Positions 11,656 through 25,400 of a stretch of DNA of 64,000 nucleotides are shown piece by piece. The stretch spans positions 65,597,528 through 65,661,527 of the forward strand of contig NC_065921.1 in assembly GCF_024586455.1 (NCBI RefSeq), written 5' to 3'. The stretch is from Bactrocera neohumeralis. Lineage: Eukaryota > Arthropoda > Insecta > Diptera > Tephritidae. The position numbers and the translations under genes are program-made. A model generated the notes under the pieces. That model was not told where the DNA came from, searched no databases, and saw only the letters and a list, made by a program, of their open reading frames with translations. Within the stretch, counting starts at the first letter, position 1; every line of letters begins with the position of its first letter.

Positions 11656-14600
11656 AAAATCTGAAAAAATTTTATAACCCTGTTGAAAATATTTGTAAGT
11701 AATTAATTTTTATTGGTGCCATAGCATAATAAATTTTTTATATCAATTTCTACATTGCTTTAACATTCACTGACAGAAAAAATGTTACTCATACGCCCCA
11801 GGCAACACAGAAGTTCTGAACAAAAATTCGAAATCACCAATATTTAATAGTTTTATAAAATTGAACTAAAACTAACTTGTAACTTTTATCGTTTTTCTTT
11901 ACTACTTATTTGCTAACACAAACCACATTCACTACAACGCGCACTTCAAGGGCTCACGCATACTTGTGCCGCAGCGCGTAACATGTGGCAATCACTAGTC
12001 AATGCGTGCAGGCGACCTTTACGCTACACTGACTTCAACATAGCCCATGTAATGGGAAATTAGTAGCTGCCATAGATGGCCTTACCGGTTATGAGATAAT
12101 TAGGAATTGTTAGCTTGAAATTTGAAGTTGAAGAAGGGTTTAAAATTTATGAATTTGAAAGAAAAAACAGAAAAAAACTTTATTATTTAAAAAAAAATTT
12201 ATTTTGACCAAAAATATTCATTAGAAAAATTATTTGACAAAAAAATTTAATTTCACAAAAAATAAAAAAAAAAAAACTTATTTCAGTTTTTTAATTAAAA
12301 TTTCATCGATTTGTTATAAAAAAATATTAATATAGTTATTTATATTTTTTTTTTTATATGTACTAAAGAGATTAAAAAAAAATTAAGTCCATTTTTGACG
12401 AAAATAACAGAAAAAGAAAATATTTTAAAATAAATACATTAATTAAAATTATTTAAAGATTTTAATAAAAATTATAAATAAATTTGAAAATACTCTCATA
12501 TTTTAAAAAATACTTTTTAATCTAAAATATTTCCGTTTAGTAACATGCCCACCCTAAGTAAACCAATGCATATATATTTGAACAACTTAACCAGCTTTTG
12601 CTCACCACTCATGTTGCACCACTTCTTTCTACAACATTTCACCACAAAATTAATGCGTACACTTATGAAGTGGTCATAATTCATGTGCCTTGTTCATGTG
12701 CCTTGTTAACTTTTTAAACGCGTATATCAAATGTGTAGTATACTGCAACAGCGATAACAGCTGTGCTTCACATGGGGAGCGTAACATGCTTTAAATCGAT
12801 TTTCGAACTGATTTAATGTACTCATTTCCTTGGGATTGCTTTACGTTGCAACATAAATTCGCGTTACATTGCCGCAGACGAGATCGAATGCCAGTTTTTA
12901 AGTTGATTTCCACATGATATTGCGAAGCAATTTTTATTATAATAGAAGTTGCTCACATAAAAAGACTTAATCTATGAAAAATGAAAAAAAAAATCAAGAG
13001 TAAAATTTGGTAAGAAATTAATTAATTGAGGATCTCTGGTATTTGAGTTATATGTCTGAAATAAAAAAATAATAGAAAATAAGCTTTTGAAGATCGCCAT
13101 GGTATAAACTAAACCTTATTAAATTTATTTCAAATATATGCATATTCAAAATATTCAAAAAATCGAAGAAAATATGAACCAAAAATTCAAAAATATTTTT
13201 ATGAAAGCAAATTTGGAAAATATTAAGCAAGGAAAGCGTTAAAATTTACTTTTTTGCTCACGTTGAATTTCTTCTTATAAAAAAATGTTTCATTTTTTTA
13301 AATAAACTTTTATTCAATTATTTGGCTTACATAATTCGTATATACAATTGGTGATCAGCGAAATTGAAATTGATTATGAAAAATTATGGAAATAGAATTT
13401 TAATAAGATTTTATGGTGTGCAAAAATAATAAAAATATGTATATTAAACAATTCTGCTATAAAACAATAATCTTTAAAAAAATCAAATTTAAGAAAAATA
13501 TGTTTCTTATAACAAAAATATTTCTTAAATATAAATATAATGATATTTTAAACAATATTAAGTAATATTTGTTTACCATTTAAAATATTAAATTTAAATT
13601 TTAAATTACTCTTTTTATGGAAAATATATTATATTTTAGGTGAAAAAAATTTGTTTATTATGAATTAATATTTTATAAATTTTGCCAGAGTTTATTTTGT
13701 TCTCATAGCTTTTGATCATGTTTAACGTAATTATAATTACAATGTTGAATTCGGAAAGAAAAAAATCGAAATTTCAATTACTCTGAGCATAATCGCCCTC
13801 TAAACCAATCTTCTGACATTTTGCTTTTATCTTAACACTAGAAATACTCTCCAATAAGAAAAATTAAAGCTTATAATTATTTTATTTTTCTTTATAACAA
13901 ATTTTGATTTGAGAATCAACTACTCATGAAAAATAAATTTTAGGTTTATTACTAAGCCCAAAGCCAATATTTGCAGAAGCAGCCATAAAGTAATTCCACA
14001 GGGTATTTCTGCCATGCAAATCAAGCGAATTAAAATAAAATAGCCATCAAATCAGCCAGCAAGCGCTTCAGTCAGCGGCAGCGCTTCTATTGTCCATCAC
14101 TTAAAACCCGATTTGCATATTTATGTTTTTTATTCTTCAGCCTGCTTGCTGGCGTATTGCATGCCAAAACAAGTAAATAATGCCGCTCGCTGGCTGACGT
14201 CTTCGCACCACTCAATTCGTAGATTTGTTACCTAGAGCAAAGCTAAACAACAAAAAAGCAGTCAGCAAAGAGATGATGGCATTTTGTCAGTTCTTGGCTG
14301 TTGCAATCAACACCAGCTGTCATGCCAACTGGTATAAACATATTTCAGCTGTATTTGTAATTGTGTTGTTTTCTAAGCTCGTCGTGATGGCTGCTGCTAG
14401 TTGGCGGCCTTGATATTTGCAAAGAAGATGGTGCTGGCAAAGAAGCAAAGCTGCGAGAAACCCTATTGAAATTGAAAGTGCACATCTTCAAGCTATAATG
14501 CTTTAAACTTGCCAGCAGCTCTTAAGCCAAGAATCGCGTGTCTGAGAACGACTGTGATTACTTGAGCGGCGCGAAGCAAGATTAATGACTATTAAATTTG

Positions 14601-16514
14601 CTGAAATCAATAAAGTAATTATAATAAAAATTCAAGTGCAAGTGATTGTGACTGTAATATATACATTTGCATACATTTGTATGGAAAAAAGTATATTCGA
14701 GCAGCAGAAGCAGTTTTTAAGTGCGCCAAAGTCACGTGGCGCTGAGCACTATGACTTGCTTGCTTGCAAAAATATTTCATATTTCATAGCATGCAGAATA
14801 GGATGCTACTTTGTTATTCGAAATGCCTTAAACAAAAACGTGATCGTCAGAAATTCAGTAAAAGATAGTAAAAGTTGAAAATTGCATGCAAATTAATATG
14901 GCGGAAAGTATAAAAGACTAAAGCAACAAACTTGAATAGTAAATGTGGATATTTTTGAAAGTATTTCGTAAAAATATGCTTTGTCACTTGAACGTTTGGT
15001 TTTACAAAGAACCGCAAAGAAATTAAAAAAAGAATTTGAAATAAGTACAAATAATTTTAAAACAATTATAAACATTTTAGATTTTTTAAAGTCTAACATT
15101 TCGAGTTCTTTCATAATATTATTTAACGTCTGTGCTTAAAATAAAATTAATTAAAAAATTTAATTAAAAAAAATGTGGTTACATATTTTCCAAAAAAATA
15201 ATTGTTTACAAAATTCTAATTAATGTTCTAATATATTTTTTTAAGTCAATCATACATTTTCAAGCAATAAAGTTATTTAAACGGGGTATTCTTGATTAAA
15301 TGAAAATATTTACTTGAGAGGAAAGAAAAATAGGCAAATGGATTACACATAATAGAAACTTAAATAAACCTTTGCATGATGTATATATATAAATTAAAAT
15401 TTTTTTTAATTTTATTAGGAAATTTATTTTTCATTCTAAAATTATTTTAATTAAAAAAAAATGTTTTTTATATATATATAATTTCAAACTTTTATAAACT
15501 TTCTGAACCTATGAAGGTTAAATATATACCCATACATCAGTCGAATTTTTGTTCTTTTTAAAATTTAACAAAAATTTTAATGACTTTAAATTTTTGAAAC
15601 AGAAAATTCAAACATAAAATTTTTTTTTTAATAATTAAAACATTTTTTTGTTAATTTTTACATTTCTGTTTCTAAATTTCTTTTATGAGCCACATAGAAA
15701 CAAAAATTTTAATATTTTAATTTTTTATTTTAAATTTTGAACATTTTTAAGATCTTTTTATAAAATATTTTAAAAGAATTGAATTGTTATTGGAGAGCTT
15801 TCAAAAATATAGCTAACATTTTTTTAACATTCTCTTCAACTTTGGACATTTATTTTCTCAAACCACACCTTCGGAATTATTTTCTTGCAAATGCAGCATC
15901 GCTTCAGCAAACCGCTTAACCTGCATTTACAATAAAAAAAATATTAATTTGTTACTTGTAATTGATTAATTCTTAATTTTACACCGAAAGAAGTGTGTAG
16001 TTCAACCATTGCTGGCACTTTAGCATATTACTTTATGCATTATTTAATGCATTACACTACAAATTATCAGCGACAACTTTTTATGCACATACAAACATAA
16101 ATATTTGCATAAAACAGCTGATATATGAGCCTTTGCGGGTAAATATGCAAATGACGCACTTGTAAGGCAAGTGGTTTTCTCTCACTCTTCAAATAAAGAA
16201 ACTGTTTATAATGCCAGCAATAAAGTCACACACTTTACTAGCGAAATGAACGAAAAAACACTCCAAGCATATGCGTATGTGTATGTTAACGTGCAGTAAA
16301 TGCCGCTTGAGGCTGCCTTGCATGCAAAGCAATAGAGCTCCAAGTGTGATTTACATGTTTTTAAAACTTTGTGGGAAAATTTCTATTGTGATCTGAATGT
16401 TTAAGAGGCTTAAGTGATCGCATTTGTTTGTGAAACTAAAATTTATATGAGTTTCGAGCTGCTATCCTATGTCGATGTGTTTTTTTATTCAGATTCGGAT
16501 GCATGTATATATAT
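11656..16514. other. Intron sequence without a gene
   Basis: AT-rich runs dominate at 12120-12540, 13240-13700 and 15110-15780. Patches at 11910-12110, 12540-12950, 13960-14580 and 15850-16480 are more complex and could hold regulatory sequence, but I see no defined motif array, exon pair, RNA gene or transposon end. Short frames at 14225-14413 and 14585-14878 lack domains. Confidence 0.45.
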
Positions 16515-16764
16515 TAGGGTGTACGTTATTTCCCCAGAAGATAATTTTTTTTGCACACGCCCCTTGAAGTTTCAGTTTTTGCATTAATAATTTTATCCAA
16601 TGTAAGCTCTACATTTTCAGTTGAAACCGTGCCTAAATCATTTTTCTTTCCCCTTGTATACATTTTTTGGAAATTTGCATTAACTCAGTAAATCTAGAAA
16701 TGTCAAAAAATAATACAAAATGTTTCCTCTAAAAAAGGTAAGTTGGGAAACAACGCTCGCTCTA
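16515..16764. mobile_element. Small MITE-like element (250 bp), second member
   Basis: It begins TAGGGTGTACG in a TATATAT context and ends CAACGCTCGCTCTA before ATGTACAT. The right end matches that of the 5509-5739 element (CGCTCTAATGTA), and the left ends are related (TAGNGNG). Internal sequence differs, as in MITEs that share only termini. No coding capacity. Confidence 0.5.
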
Positions 16765-16894
16765 ATGTACATACAACAATTTCTTAGAAGCATTAAACTT
16801 ATGATAAAAATTTAGATTAAAGCATCTTAAAGAAGTTATACATTTATTTTGAAATAATGTATAAAAATTTAAACGAAACATTGAAACTCCGAAG

Positions 16895-16924
16895 TAATCA
16901 CAAAAGACTTAAGAAACGAACTTG
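16895..16924 (-). promoter_or_regulatory. Dispersed 30-bp element, copy C
   Basis: On the minus strand CAAGTTCG is followed by TTTCTTAAGTCTTTTGTG. One change in the core (TTTC for TTGC). Flanks unrelated to the other copies. Confidence 0.6.
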
Positions 16925-17314
16925 ATGCTATTTATTATAACTTTTCGGAGCCTGTTCTCTTTTTTTACAAATTTGACGTACATAATTCATGGATAATCAT
17001 TAAAAAAGTACCTTATTTCCAAAATGAGAAAAATCAACAAATAATTAAAAATAAATTCAAAAGACTAAAAAAATATTTTTTGGAATTTTTAATATAATTT
17101 TTCAAAAATAAACATTGCTCAAGTTTTTGTTATAACACAGTTTTTAAATCAAATGATTTGTTGTTTTTATTATATCAAATATTTTTATAGTTTCTTTAAG
17201 CAAATACATTTTATAAAACTGACTCAAAATTATTTAAATTTTTTTATATCATAATGTCATTAAAACATGTATTTTACCATACTCAAAAATGTTTAGATTA
17301 ACAGACACATTTAT

Positions 17315-17935
17315 TATACCCTGAACAGGGTATATTAAGTTTGTCACGAAGTTTGTAACACCCAGAAAGAAGGATCAGGGACCCTATAAAGTATATATGT
17401 ATATGTATAAAGGATAAGTATGTCGAGCTGAGTCGATTTAGCCATGCCCGTCCGTCTGTCTGTCCGTCTGTCTGTCTGTATATATACGAACTAGTTCTTC
17501 AGTTTTTTAGATACCGTTTTGAAATTTTGCAAACGTCATTTTCTCTTCAAGAAGCTGCTCATTTGTCGGAACTGCCGATATCGGACCACTATAACATATA
17601 GCTGCCATACAAACTGAACGATCGGAATCGAGTTCTTGTATGGAAAACTTTCACATTTCACAATGTATTTTCACAAAAGTTGGCGCAGGTTATTCTCTAA
17701 GATAATAATATAATCTCCGAAGAAATTGTTCAGATCGGTTAACTGTAGCATATAGCTGCCATACAAACTGAATGACCGGAATCAAATACTTGTGTGGGAA
17801 ACTTTCACATTTGGCAAGATATATTCACGAAATTTGGTATAGATTAATTTTTAAGGCAACAATGTAATATCAGAAGAAATTGTTCAGATCGGATTACTAT
17901 AGCATATAGCTGCCATCCATACAAACTGAACACAT
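17315..17935 (+). repeat. Dispersed fly repeat with TATACCCTGAACAGGGTATA end
   Basis: Begins with the palindrome TATACCCTG-AA-CAGGGTATA, continues through ACCCTATAAAGTATATAT and a TCTGTCTG run, then holds three copies of CATATAGCTGCCATACAAAC at a period of about 154 bp (17595, 17750 and 17903; the third is slightly altered). This is a familiar repeat type in Diptera, which I cannot assign to a transposon superfamily. Degenerate relatives lie at 11097-11655 (opposite strand) and 58725-59010. Non-coding. Confidence 0.75.
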
Positions 17936-18240
17936 AGTTAAAAAATTAATTTTCGATTTATTATTATTTTTAAATTTTTATAATTTAATTTAAAATTTAA
18001 TATAAAATGCTGCTATAAATTGAATAAATCGATTTATATACATATGTATATTTTTGTAAAATATATTTATTTTAACTACAAAATTATTATGATTTCTGTT
18101 TTTTTCAATTTAATTTAAAATTCGATTTCTATTTTTTTTTTAATTCATTCACTAAAGCATCTATTATCAAGTACCCGAAATCAAATAAAACCTTTATAGC
18201 CAAAATTATAAAAAGTAACAACAAACCCCAAAGTAATGTC
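17936..18240. other. AT-rich intron sequence
   Basis: Low-complexity A/T sequence between the dispersed repeat and a GC-richer block; nothing recognisable. Confidence 0.5.
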
Positions 18241-18780
18241 ATTAGAGTAAAAATTTGCCACGCACATGTTGCACGCAAACTAATCGTGCTCGCCTGCGCA
18301 GCAACGCACTGTTGGCTAGGCGAGCAAAACCAGCCGAGCAGCCGACTAACCTAGCAACAGAAAAATCAGCAAAGCAACGCACACGATGTAATAACAGCTG
18401 CTGCTGTCGTCGCATGCCACCACACATTGAACGACAACTCAATTCGCAGACGTTGTAAATGTTGTTAAAGCACGCGAGTGCCGTTATATTAACAAGCAAA
18501 GTGTGTTGCTAAAAATTTGGGAAAAATTTCAAAAGTATTAAAAGTTCAAAAATATGTTGCAAATGTGTGTGTGTGTTTGTGCGATGAACAATTACATGCG
18601 TTTTGTGTGCCACTATGCCGGCGTCGGCGAATACATGCACACATGTGCGATTATTATTATGCAACAAACAAGGCAATCAGACGCCGCTCCGTCGACGCAC
18701 AGCAAAAGAACGTTAAAAAACTCGCCGCCATGCGCTTGCAGAGCACCAATTCAGCGGCGTGGCACCGCGAAAGGTAAAAA
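18241..18780. promoter_or_regulatory. GC-richer block, possible regulatory island
   Basis: Composition here is clearly richer in G and C than the neighbouring intron, with CpG-containing words, CAGCTGCTGCTG and a GCCGCCATG. Overlapping frames on both strands (18242-18835) have no domain and do not agree on a strand, so coding is unlikely. Contrast with the flanking A/T-run sequence suggests constraint, for example an enhancer, but this is inference only. Confidence 0.3.
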
Positions 18781-18961
18781 TAAAATCACAAAAAAATTTA
18801 ATTTCAAAAAAACAAACGAAAAAGTGCTAAATTAAATCAAAATAGACTTAAAACTGGCGGCATTCGCAAGCAGGAAGCCTGAAATCGCTGCAGTTATTAG
18901 CACCAAAGTGTTAGAGGCAGCGCCGTTGCTGGGTTGCAAAGCTCGCTTGCGCCAAAGCCGT

Positions 18962-18992
18962 AAAGTTTCTTGCTTAAGTCTACTGTTTTGGC
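18962..18992 (+). promoter_or_regulatory. Dispersed 30-bp element, copy D
   Basis: AAAGTTTC followed by TTGCTTAAGTCTACTGTTTT and GGC. Two changes in the core relative to the consensus. Confidence 0.55.
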
Positions 18993-19739
18993 AATAGTAA
19001 CTAAAAATTTCGCACAAAAATTCTTAAAAGCGCATAAAATTTTAGAAATATTCTGCTTAATTCACTATCGGTAAAGCAAACTCAAAAATAACAACAAAAT
19101 AATACAGCTGATTTCTGCTTTGAAGAAAACTAAAATTCTTTTGAGTTTCGGATACGCAGCTGTGCCCAAAACGAAGTCGTAAAAATATTGTTGCAACAGG
19201 TTGCTTTAACTGGTATTATCCATTATTTTGCCCTGAAAGCCAATATTTGACCACAATGAGCCAAGAATTTTGAGGTCAATTTAGTTTTCATGCTTCGAGG
19301 CAATATAAATTTTATGAAGATGCATGCAACAAATGGCAAAAGCATCGACAAGTAGCAATATATGGAAGAAGTGTAAATCACGTTGAGTAGAAAAATATAA
19401 CCAAGTTGCACAATTGGACAATTGTTTAGAAGCACTGCAATTTTTTTTATAAAAAAATAATGTTTCCTATACAGCTGGCAGCTTAGTGGCTAAACGCGTG
19501 ATTTGTGGAAACTTTTTTGCAAAATACGTCTTCTATAAAATGAAAAAAAAAAAAAAATACAAAGAATTATAAACACAAATGTTAAAAGCTAATGTAATAA
19601 AATTAATGTAACAACTGGTAAATGTTAATTTAATAGTATAATATAAAAAAATATAGTAAAAATTTAAAACAACTAAGTTCTGTTGAACACAAAAATTAAA
19701 TTTGAATTTGAACAACTTTCAAAATGAAAATCAAAAATA

Positions 19740-20850
19740 AAAAAAGTTAAATTAAGACTATATTTCAAATTAAAAATTAAAAATTAAAAATTAACTTAAT
19801 TCAAACTAATAAAAAGTAATTAATTAAATTAATAACAAAGTTATGAAATTATTATTGAAATACAAAATTGAAATGAAGTATACATGTGAAAGTTAAATTA
19901 AAAATTAAGTTAAAATTATAATTCAAATTAAACCTCTAATTAAAAATTATAATAGTCGTTAATTTCAAATTAAAAATGAAATATAAATTTATTTTAATTT
20001 TTATTAATTTAAATTACTTTTTTAAATTAAAATTATATAAAATTTGTATTCCATTTTTAATTTAAAAGTAACAATTATTATATTTTTAAATTAGATATTC
20101 AATTTATATTTAATAATAAATAGTTAAGTTTAAATAAAAGCTAAAAAAATAAAAAAAATAAAATGCAAACAAAAAGTAAGACAAAAATCTCTGTTTAAAT
20201 TAATTAACTAAAATAACTAAACTTAAGAATAAATGAATTAAAAACAAAGTTTTAATTAATTAATTACAAATTGGAACAAAGTTAAAATTGATTTTGAAAT
20301 CGAAAGTCAAAAATTAAATCAAAATTTTTCTCATTTAATATGTAATAATTATTAAAATTAATTTAAAAAAGAAATATAAATTTAATTTAAATTAATATAA
20401 ATAATTAATTAAATTTAATTAAAAGTAAGGAAATTAAAATTAAACAACCATTATAATCTCTACTTAAAGTAATTACTTAATTAATTAAAATTTAAGAATA
20501 AAAAGAATTAAAAACATAGTTTTAATAATTATTAAACAAAAAATTAAAATCTTTAAATCGAAAGTAAAGTAATTAATTAAAATTTTTCTCATTTAAAATA
20601 TTTAACAAAAAATTAAAAAAGAAAAATAAATTAAAATTTAAATTAATATAAATAATTAATTTATTTTAAAAAAGAAGGAAATTAAAATTAAACAAACATT
20701 AAAATCTCTATTTAAGGTAATTAATTAAATTAACTAAAATTAAGAATAAATTAAATACTTAAATCATACAAGTTAATTCATTAAAAATGGGAATGAAATT
20801 AAAATTGATATTGAAACTGAGATTTATAAAATTTAAATTTTATTTATAAT
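19740..20850. repeat. AT-only tract with three tandem units of about 250-270 bp
   Basis: Almost pure A/T sequence. A unit starting AATCTCT(G/A)TTTAA at 20187, 20455 and 20703 repeats with matching internal order: AATAATTAAAA-type runs, AATCGAAAGT, TTTTTCTCATTT, then GGAAATTAAAATTAAAC. Spacing is 268 and 248 bases. The third unit is partial. No coding content; a slowly decaying local tandem array. Confidence 0.7.
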
Positions 20851-21952
20851 TATAATGAATACGTCTAAATTAAATATTGTTAAAAAAATTAGAATTATAT
20901 TAATTAATTTATTTAGTTAATGACTTATAATTAAAAAAAATGCTCTTAAAAAATACATAAAAATTCATTTTATGCTAACGAAGCTGACCGTTCTGCTAAT
21001 TTTAGGCCAAAGTTGTTAAACCATTAAATTACCATAACTTCAAGAAACAAAATATTTTTGTTAGCCAATTTTTTTTATTTTAATGAGGCATAAATGTGTA
21101 TGCTGTTTTGCCAAATTCCATAAATGTCGGCCAAATGTCAACTCAATTAAAGATTTGGGAAAAACATAAATTCAAAGTAGCATATAATGCAACACACTGG
21201 CAATCGCATACATATGTACATAAGAATATATGAGTGAATGTTGGAATTTTCAAAATAAATTTTGGTAAAAAAGTACTGAAATTAAATTAAATTATGGACA
21301 CTTTTAAAATAAATATATTATTAATATAAAATAAATGTTGATGTTAAATTCTAAATTAGTTACATTAAAAAACAAAACATAACATAACCTACATTTTAAA
21401 CTTTAGCAGAGTAAAATCAATTTAAAAATTTAATATAATCTCTCATATTTAATTTTTAATTTTAAATTGTAATTTTTAACTTTTAAATTTCAATCGAGTT
21501 TTAATTAGTTTGAAAAATTTATTTAAGTTGGTACTAATATGCAACTTAATCTAAGACTAAAATTAATGATTGTTGGAAAATCAGTTTAAAAAAAAACATT
21601 AAAAAATATAAATATAATATTTCTTTCGCAAATATACTTCAAAAGTGTATCGATGGCAATATTTTAAACTTTTACTAATAAATATTCAAAAAGTTTAAAC
21701 AGCAGAATTTGAAAAATATAAAAACAATTATAAAAATAATCAAAGCCAAAATTCTTAAAACAAATTTTTAAATTTTTTTTTAACTCTTACATTTTTTTAA
21801 ATCTATGAGTTATTAAAAAATCTTTATAACACATCACCAGCAATTTCAATAAATTTACGGTCAGTAAAATAAAAAAATATCAATAAAACACTCACATAAC
21901 TAATCACGCCGCATAAATATTTTCAAATAAAAAAGTTGGCAATATTACCAAG
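20851..21952. other. Intron sequence without a gene
   Basis: Mostly A/T-run sequence with a more complex patch at 20970-21230. No exon, RNA gene or transposon end seen. Confidence 0.45.
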
Positions 21953-21982
21953 CAAGTTCGTTACTTAAGTCTTTTGTTTGGC
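21953..21982 (+). promoter_or_regulatory. Dispersed 30-bp element, copy E
   Basis: CAAGTTCG followed by TTACTTAAGTCTTTTGTTT and GGC, one base from the core consensus. Flanks differ from other copies. Confidence 0.65.
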
Positions 21983-22309
21983 TACAATTAAAACATTGCT
22001 GGCTAAAATTCGGCACTAACGATAATTAGCAGGCGTACAAAAATGCCACTCAAACGCAAGTAATCATATGTAAATTGTATACGAAAAGTGTGCAAATTGT
22101 TTATTGATTGAAAACAAGAAATTCGCGCGTATAATAAAATAGCGAAACTGCTGAGTGCGTGCGTACAACCGCTAAAGGTTAATTACGTGCAAATAAAAGA
22201 CACGCAGTCTCTATTAAAAAAAAAAAATAAAAAACAAAATTAGATAGACGGTAATAAAGTAACAGATTTGGCAGTAGTGGGTATGAAAACAGTGCGCAGA
22301 AATCAATGA

Positions 22310-22465
22310 AATTAAATTTTTTTTAAATGAAGATTTTAAATTTCATTGGTTTTAAAAAAAAAAATAAAATTTTTAAAATTTACTTAATTTTTTTTTTTAA
22401 TGAGGATTTTAAATTTCATTAATTTTTTCAAAAAATAAAATTTCTAAAATTTACTTAAAATTTGT
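22310..22465. repeat. Local duplication, about 73 bp offset
   Basis: AAATGAAGATTTTAAATTTC at 22325 recurs as TAATGAGGATTTTAAATTTC at 22398, each followed by TAAAATTT and AAAATTTACTTAA. Non-coding A/T sequence. Confidence 0.6.
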
Positions 22466-25400
22466 TTTTTTAATTGTTTTATATGGAAGTTTCATATGAA
22501 CGCTTTTAATTTTTTCCCAGAAAAATTTAGTTTTCAAAATTTATTTAATTTTGATTTTTTCAAAAACAAATTAAATTTTCAAATTTATTTAAATTTCCAA
22601 AACTTATTTTATTTTGTATTATATAATATTTATATATTTTACACAATTAAATTTGCAAAATCCATTAATTTTTTTTAATATAAATTTCATAGGTATGCAA
22701 AGAAATTATATATTTGATATGTGCATGCATACAAAATCGTAAAAATTTTCATATACTAATTTCATTTTGCTGGTCAACACACCTCTGCTGTAGCGCAGCT
22801 TATTTGCATATCTCCGGCCTTTAAAGGCGCGAAGGTATTTACTATAATTACACATAACACAAAATAATAATTAAAAAGTGATTGCTTACAACAAACACTC
22901 GCCCAACATTTCAAGTGTGGCAACTTCAACTTTGCCCAGCAGCATCTTCATTAACCCCATTCAAACTCATAACAACACACATCAGTTGAATAACACGTTT
23001 GTTTGCAATTTTAGGGTGTTGCTTGTTGGCGGAATTTTATTTTGATACTCATACTAACATTCGCCACCGTTTTACCTTTAATTGTTTTTGTTTATTTAAC
23101 TGCGCCTTCTTCATACCTATCAAAATGCACAATTACCATTATTATTATTGCATATAATTTATTTATTTACTATTTTTCTAATTTTCTCACACAAATCATC
23201 GCTTGCTTTTGGGCTAATTGGTGCGCACCCGCTGGCTTTGTGCTACTGTAATTACTACTTTTGGTCACTAGGTGGCTATCTAACTTGACCTTGCAAGCGC
23301 ATTTTTTATATTTTTTTTTATAATATAAAAATTTTGATTTCATAGATGCAAATTGGAAATTTTTACGGTTTTCGTTTTAGTTTTTTTGTTTTTGTTTTGG
23401 GAATATATGGCACTAGGAGCTAGCTGAAATGTCCTTGATAAAAATAGAGTTCCATCAAAAGAAAAATATACTTCAATATAAATCAATAATCGAAAAATTC
23501 AGTTGCCATAAGGAATTTTGATGTTAGCTATTCCCTTAAATGGTCCAACTTGAACTCTTTATTCCTTTTTATAATACATTTGCATCCTTTTCTGTCAATA
23601 CATTTCAATTCTGCTCGATATATAAATATTTTTTATGGTCAAATCTATATAAAGGCTTCACTGCTTCTTAATTGACTTAATTAGCATTTTGTTTCCGTTT
23701 GTAGACACTTTACTAATTGACTCAATTAAGGAGATAGTTATTTGAAATAGCTAATAAAGTCTAACTTTGAAAAGGCATAGAAAATGTCTGTAATCAGTCA
23801 TATGAAATGTCTGTAATCGGTCATTTCATATGGCTTTCCAATTGAGACACTTACTAAATTATCCCTTAAATCTGAAAAAAATTACAAACCAACTCGATTT
23901 GTAGTTACTGTATGTGAAAAATTTACAATTTTTTTCAATGAAAACACTGTGTATTATCTCTTATACATATTAACAACTGTAATACCGCTAGTCGACCGCC
24001 TGCGTATTGAGGCAATTATTAAATTGTACCTGTATGTATTTAATTTATTAATTGACTCAATTAAGAAGATGTTTAAATTGTTACTATTAAATGTTAATTA
24101 ATTTTTCTCCAAAAGATGATGCAAAAAAATGGACTAGGCATGATTTTCGAAGCGCTTCAAGTCTAGACACAGAAATATTTGCTAAATTGAAAGAAATTAT
24201 GGAAAATTTATATAAATATTAAAGTATAATCGGTATAAACTAAACCTTACTAAAATATCAAAATTATTATCATTATTATTTTAAATATTTACTTGGCAAG
24301 AGCTCTCAAATTCATTCGCTTAGTTAAAAACACCATCCAGTAATCTAGTCTATATGCGGTGCTTAAAGCAACAACTACTAAATTAGTTACCCACACAATT
24401 TATTAAAAATGATATTTATTCTCGCAATCTATCGCCATTTGCATTTATTAATATGCCGTCTTCAATTTCACACCCCCTCCAAAGTGACTGTCAACCAACA
24501 AGAAGCGCCATTAGCCACTTTGGATAGTTGTTGACCTTTATTGCTGTTACTGTGGCTTCTTCGCGGCTAGTTTGCATTTTGATTACACTTTGCTGCATAT
24601 TCACACTGTTTATGAGCATACAACGCGCAACGTTCGCTTGTAACCAGCAAGCCTTTTTCATACTGTTGTTGTTTTATAATACAGCATTTTCATGCATGCC
24701 TTTTGACATTTTCCCGTGTTGCATGTCAAGTGGCTGTGCCATTCATTGTAGGAGGAAGCATGCAAGTCTTTGTCAAATGGATAATGATTGGCTGTGGCAG
24801 CGACAAATTGGTTGCTTGACGAGTCGCAGGCTGGTTGGAAGTTGAGAATTGCAGTGTATTTGGTCTGCTTCAAAAATAAAAATTACATTTTCTACGTGTT
24901 GGTATTTCCTTAGTGGTAAACATCGCTGTTTGGAAATAAGCTGAAGGGCTTTTAAATGCAATAAATTAATTTTTTTACAAATCTCGAAATTTTTACTACT
25001 GAGCTTTGATTCTTATAAAGTTTTATTTTTATTAGTATTATGAAAATTAAAATAAAAAATTTGAAGGAAATATTAAATTTTTGGTTTCAAGTTATATTAT
25101 TTTAATATACATTAATTTTCTTTTTTTTACTCTAATAATAATTTTTAAATTCAATTCTTTAATTATTAAGTACAATTTCCAAAATAAAAAATTAAATAAA
25201 TTTAAAATTCTGGAACATGGGTTCTTAGACACCTCTAAGAAAGTTTCTCCAAAGCTTCAGCTCAGAAACTGACAAGCAAAGAGTCCATCTAGGAAACCCT
25301 GGCTTGAAGAAATACGTAGCGGTCCCGGGGCAAGGGAAAAATCTATGATACTTGTAAAACAGAAAATGTTTTAATGGGAACACCATTTACAGATGACGAT

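Noticed and set aside
16737..16744. Recursive splice (ratchet) point AG|GTAAGT in the giant intron
   Set aside because: It lies in a MITE-like element and is preceded by AAAAAA rather than a pyrimidine tract with NCAG, so it does not fit known ratchet points.
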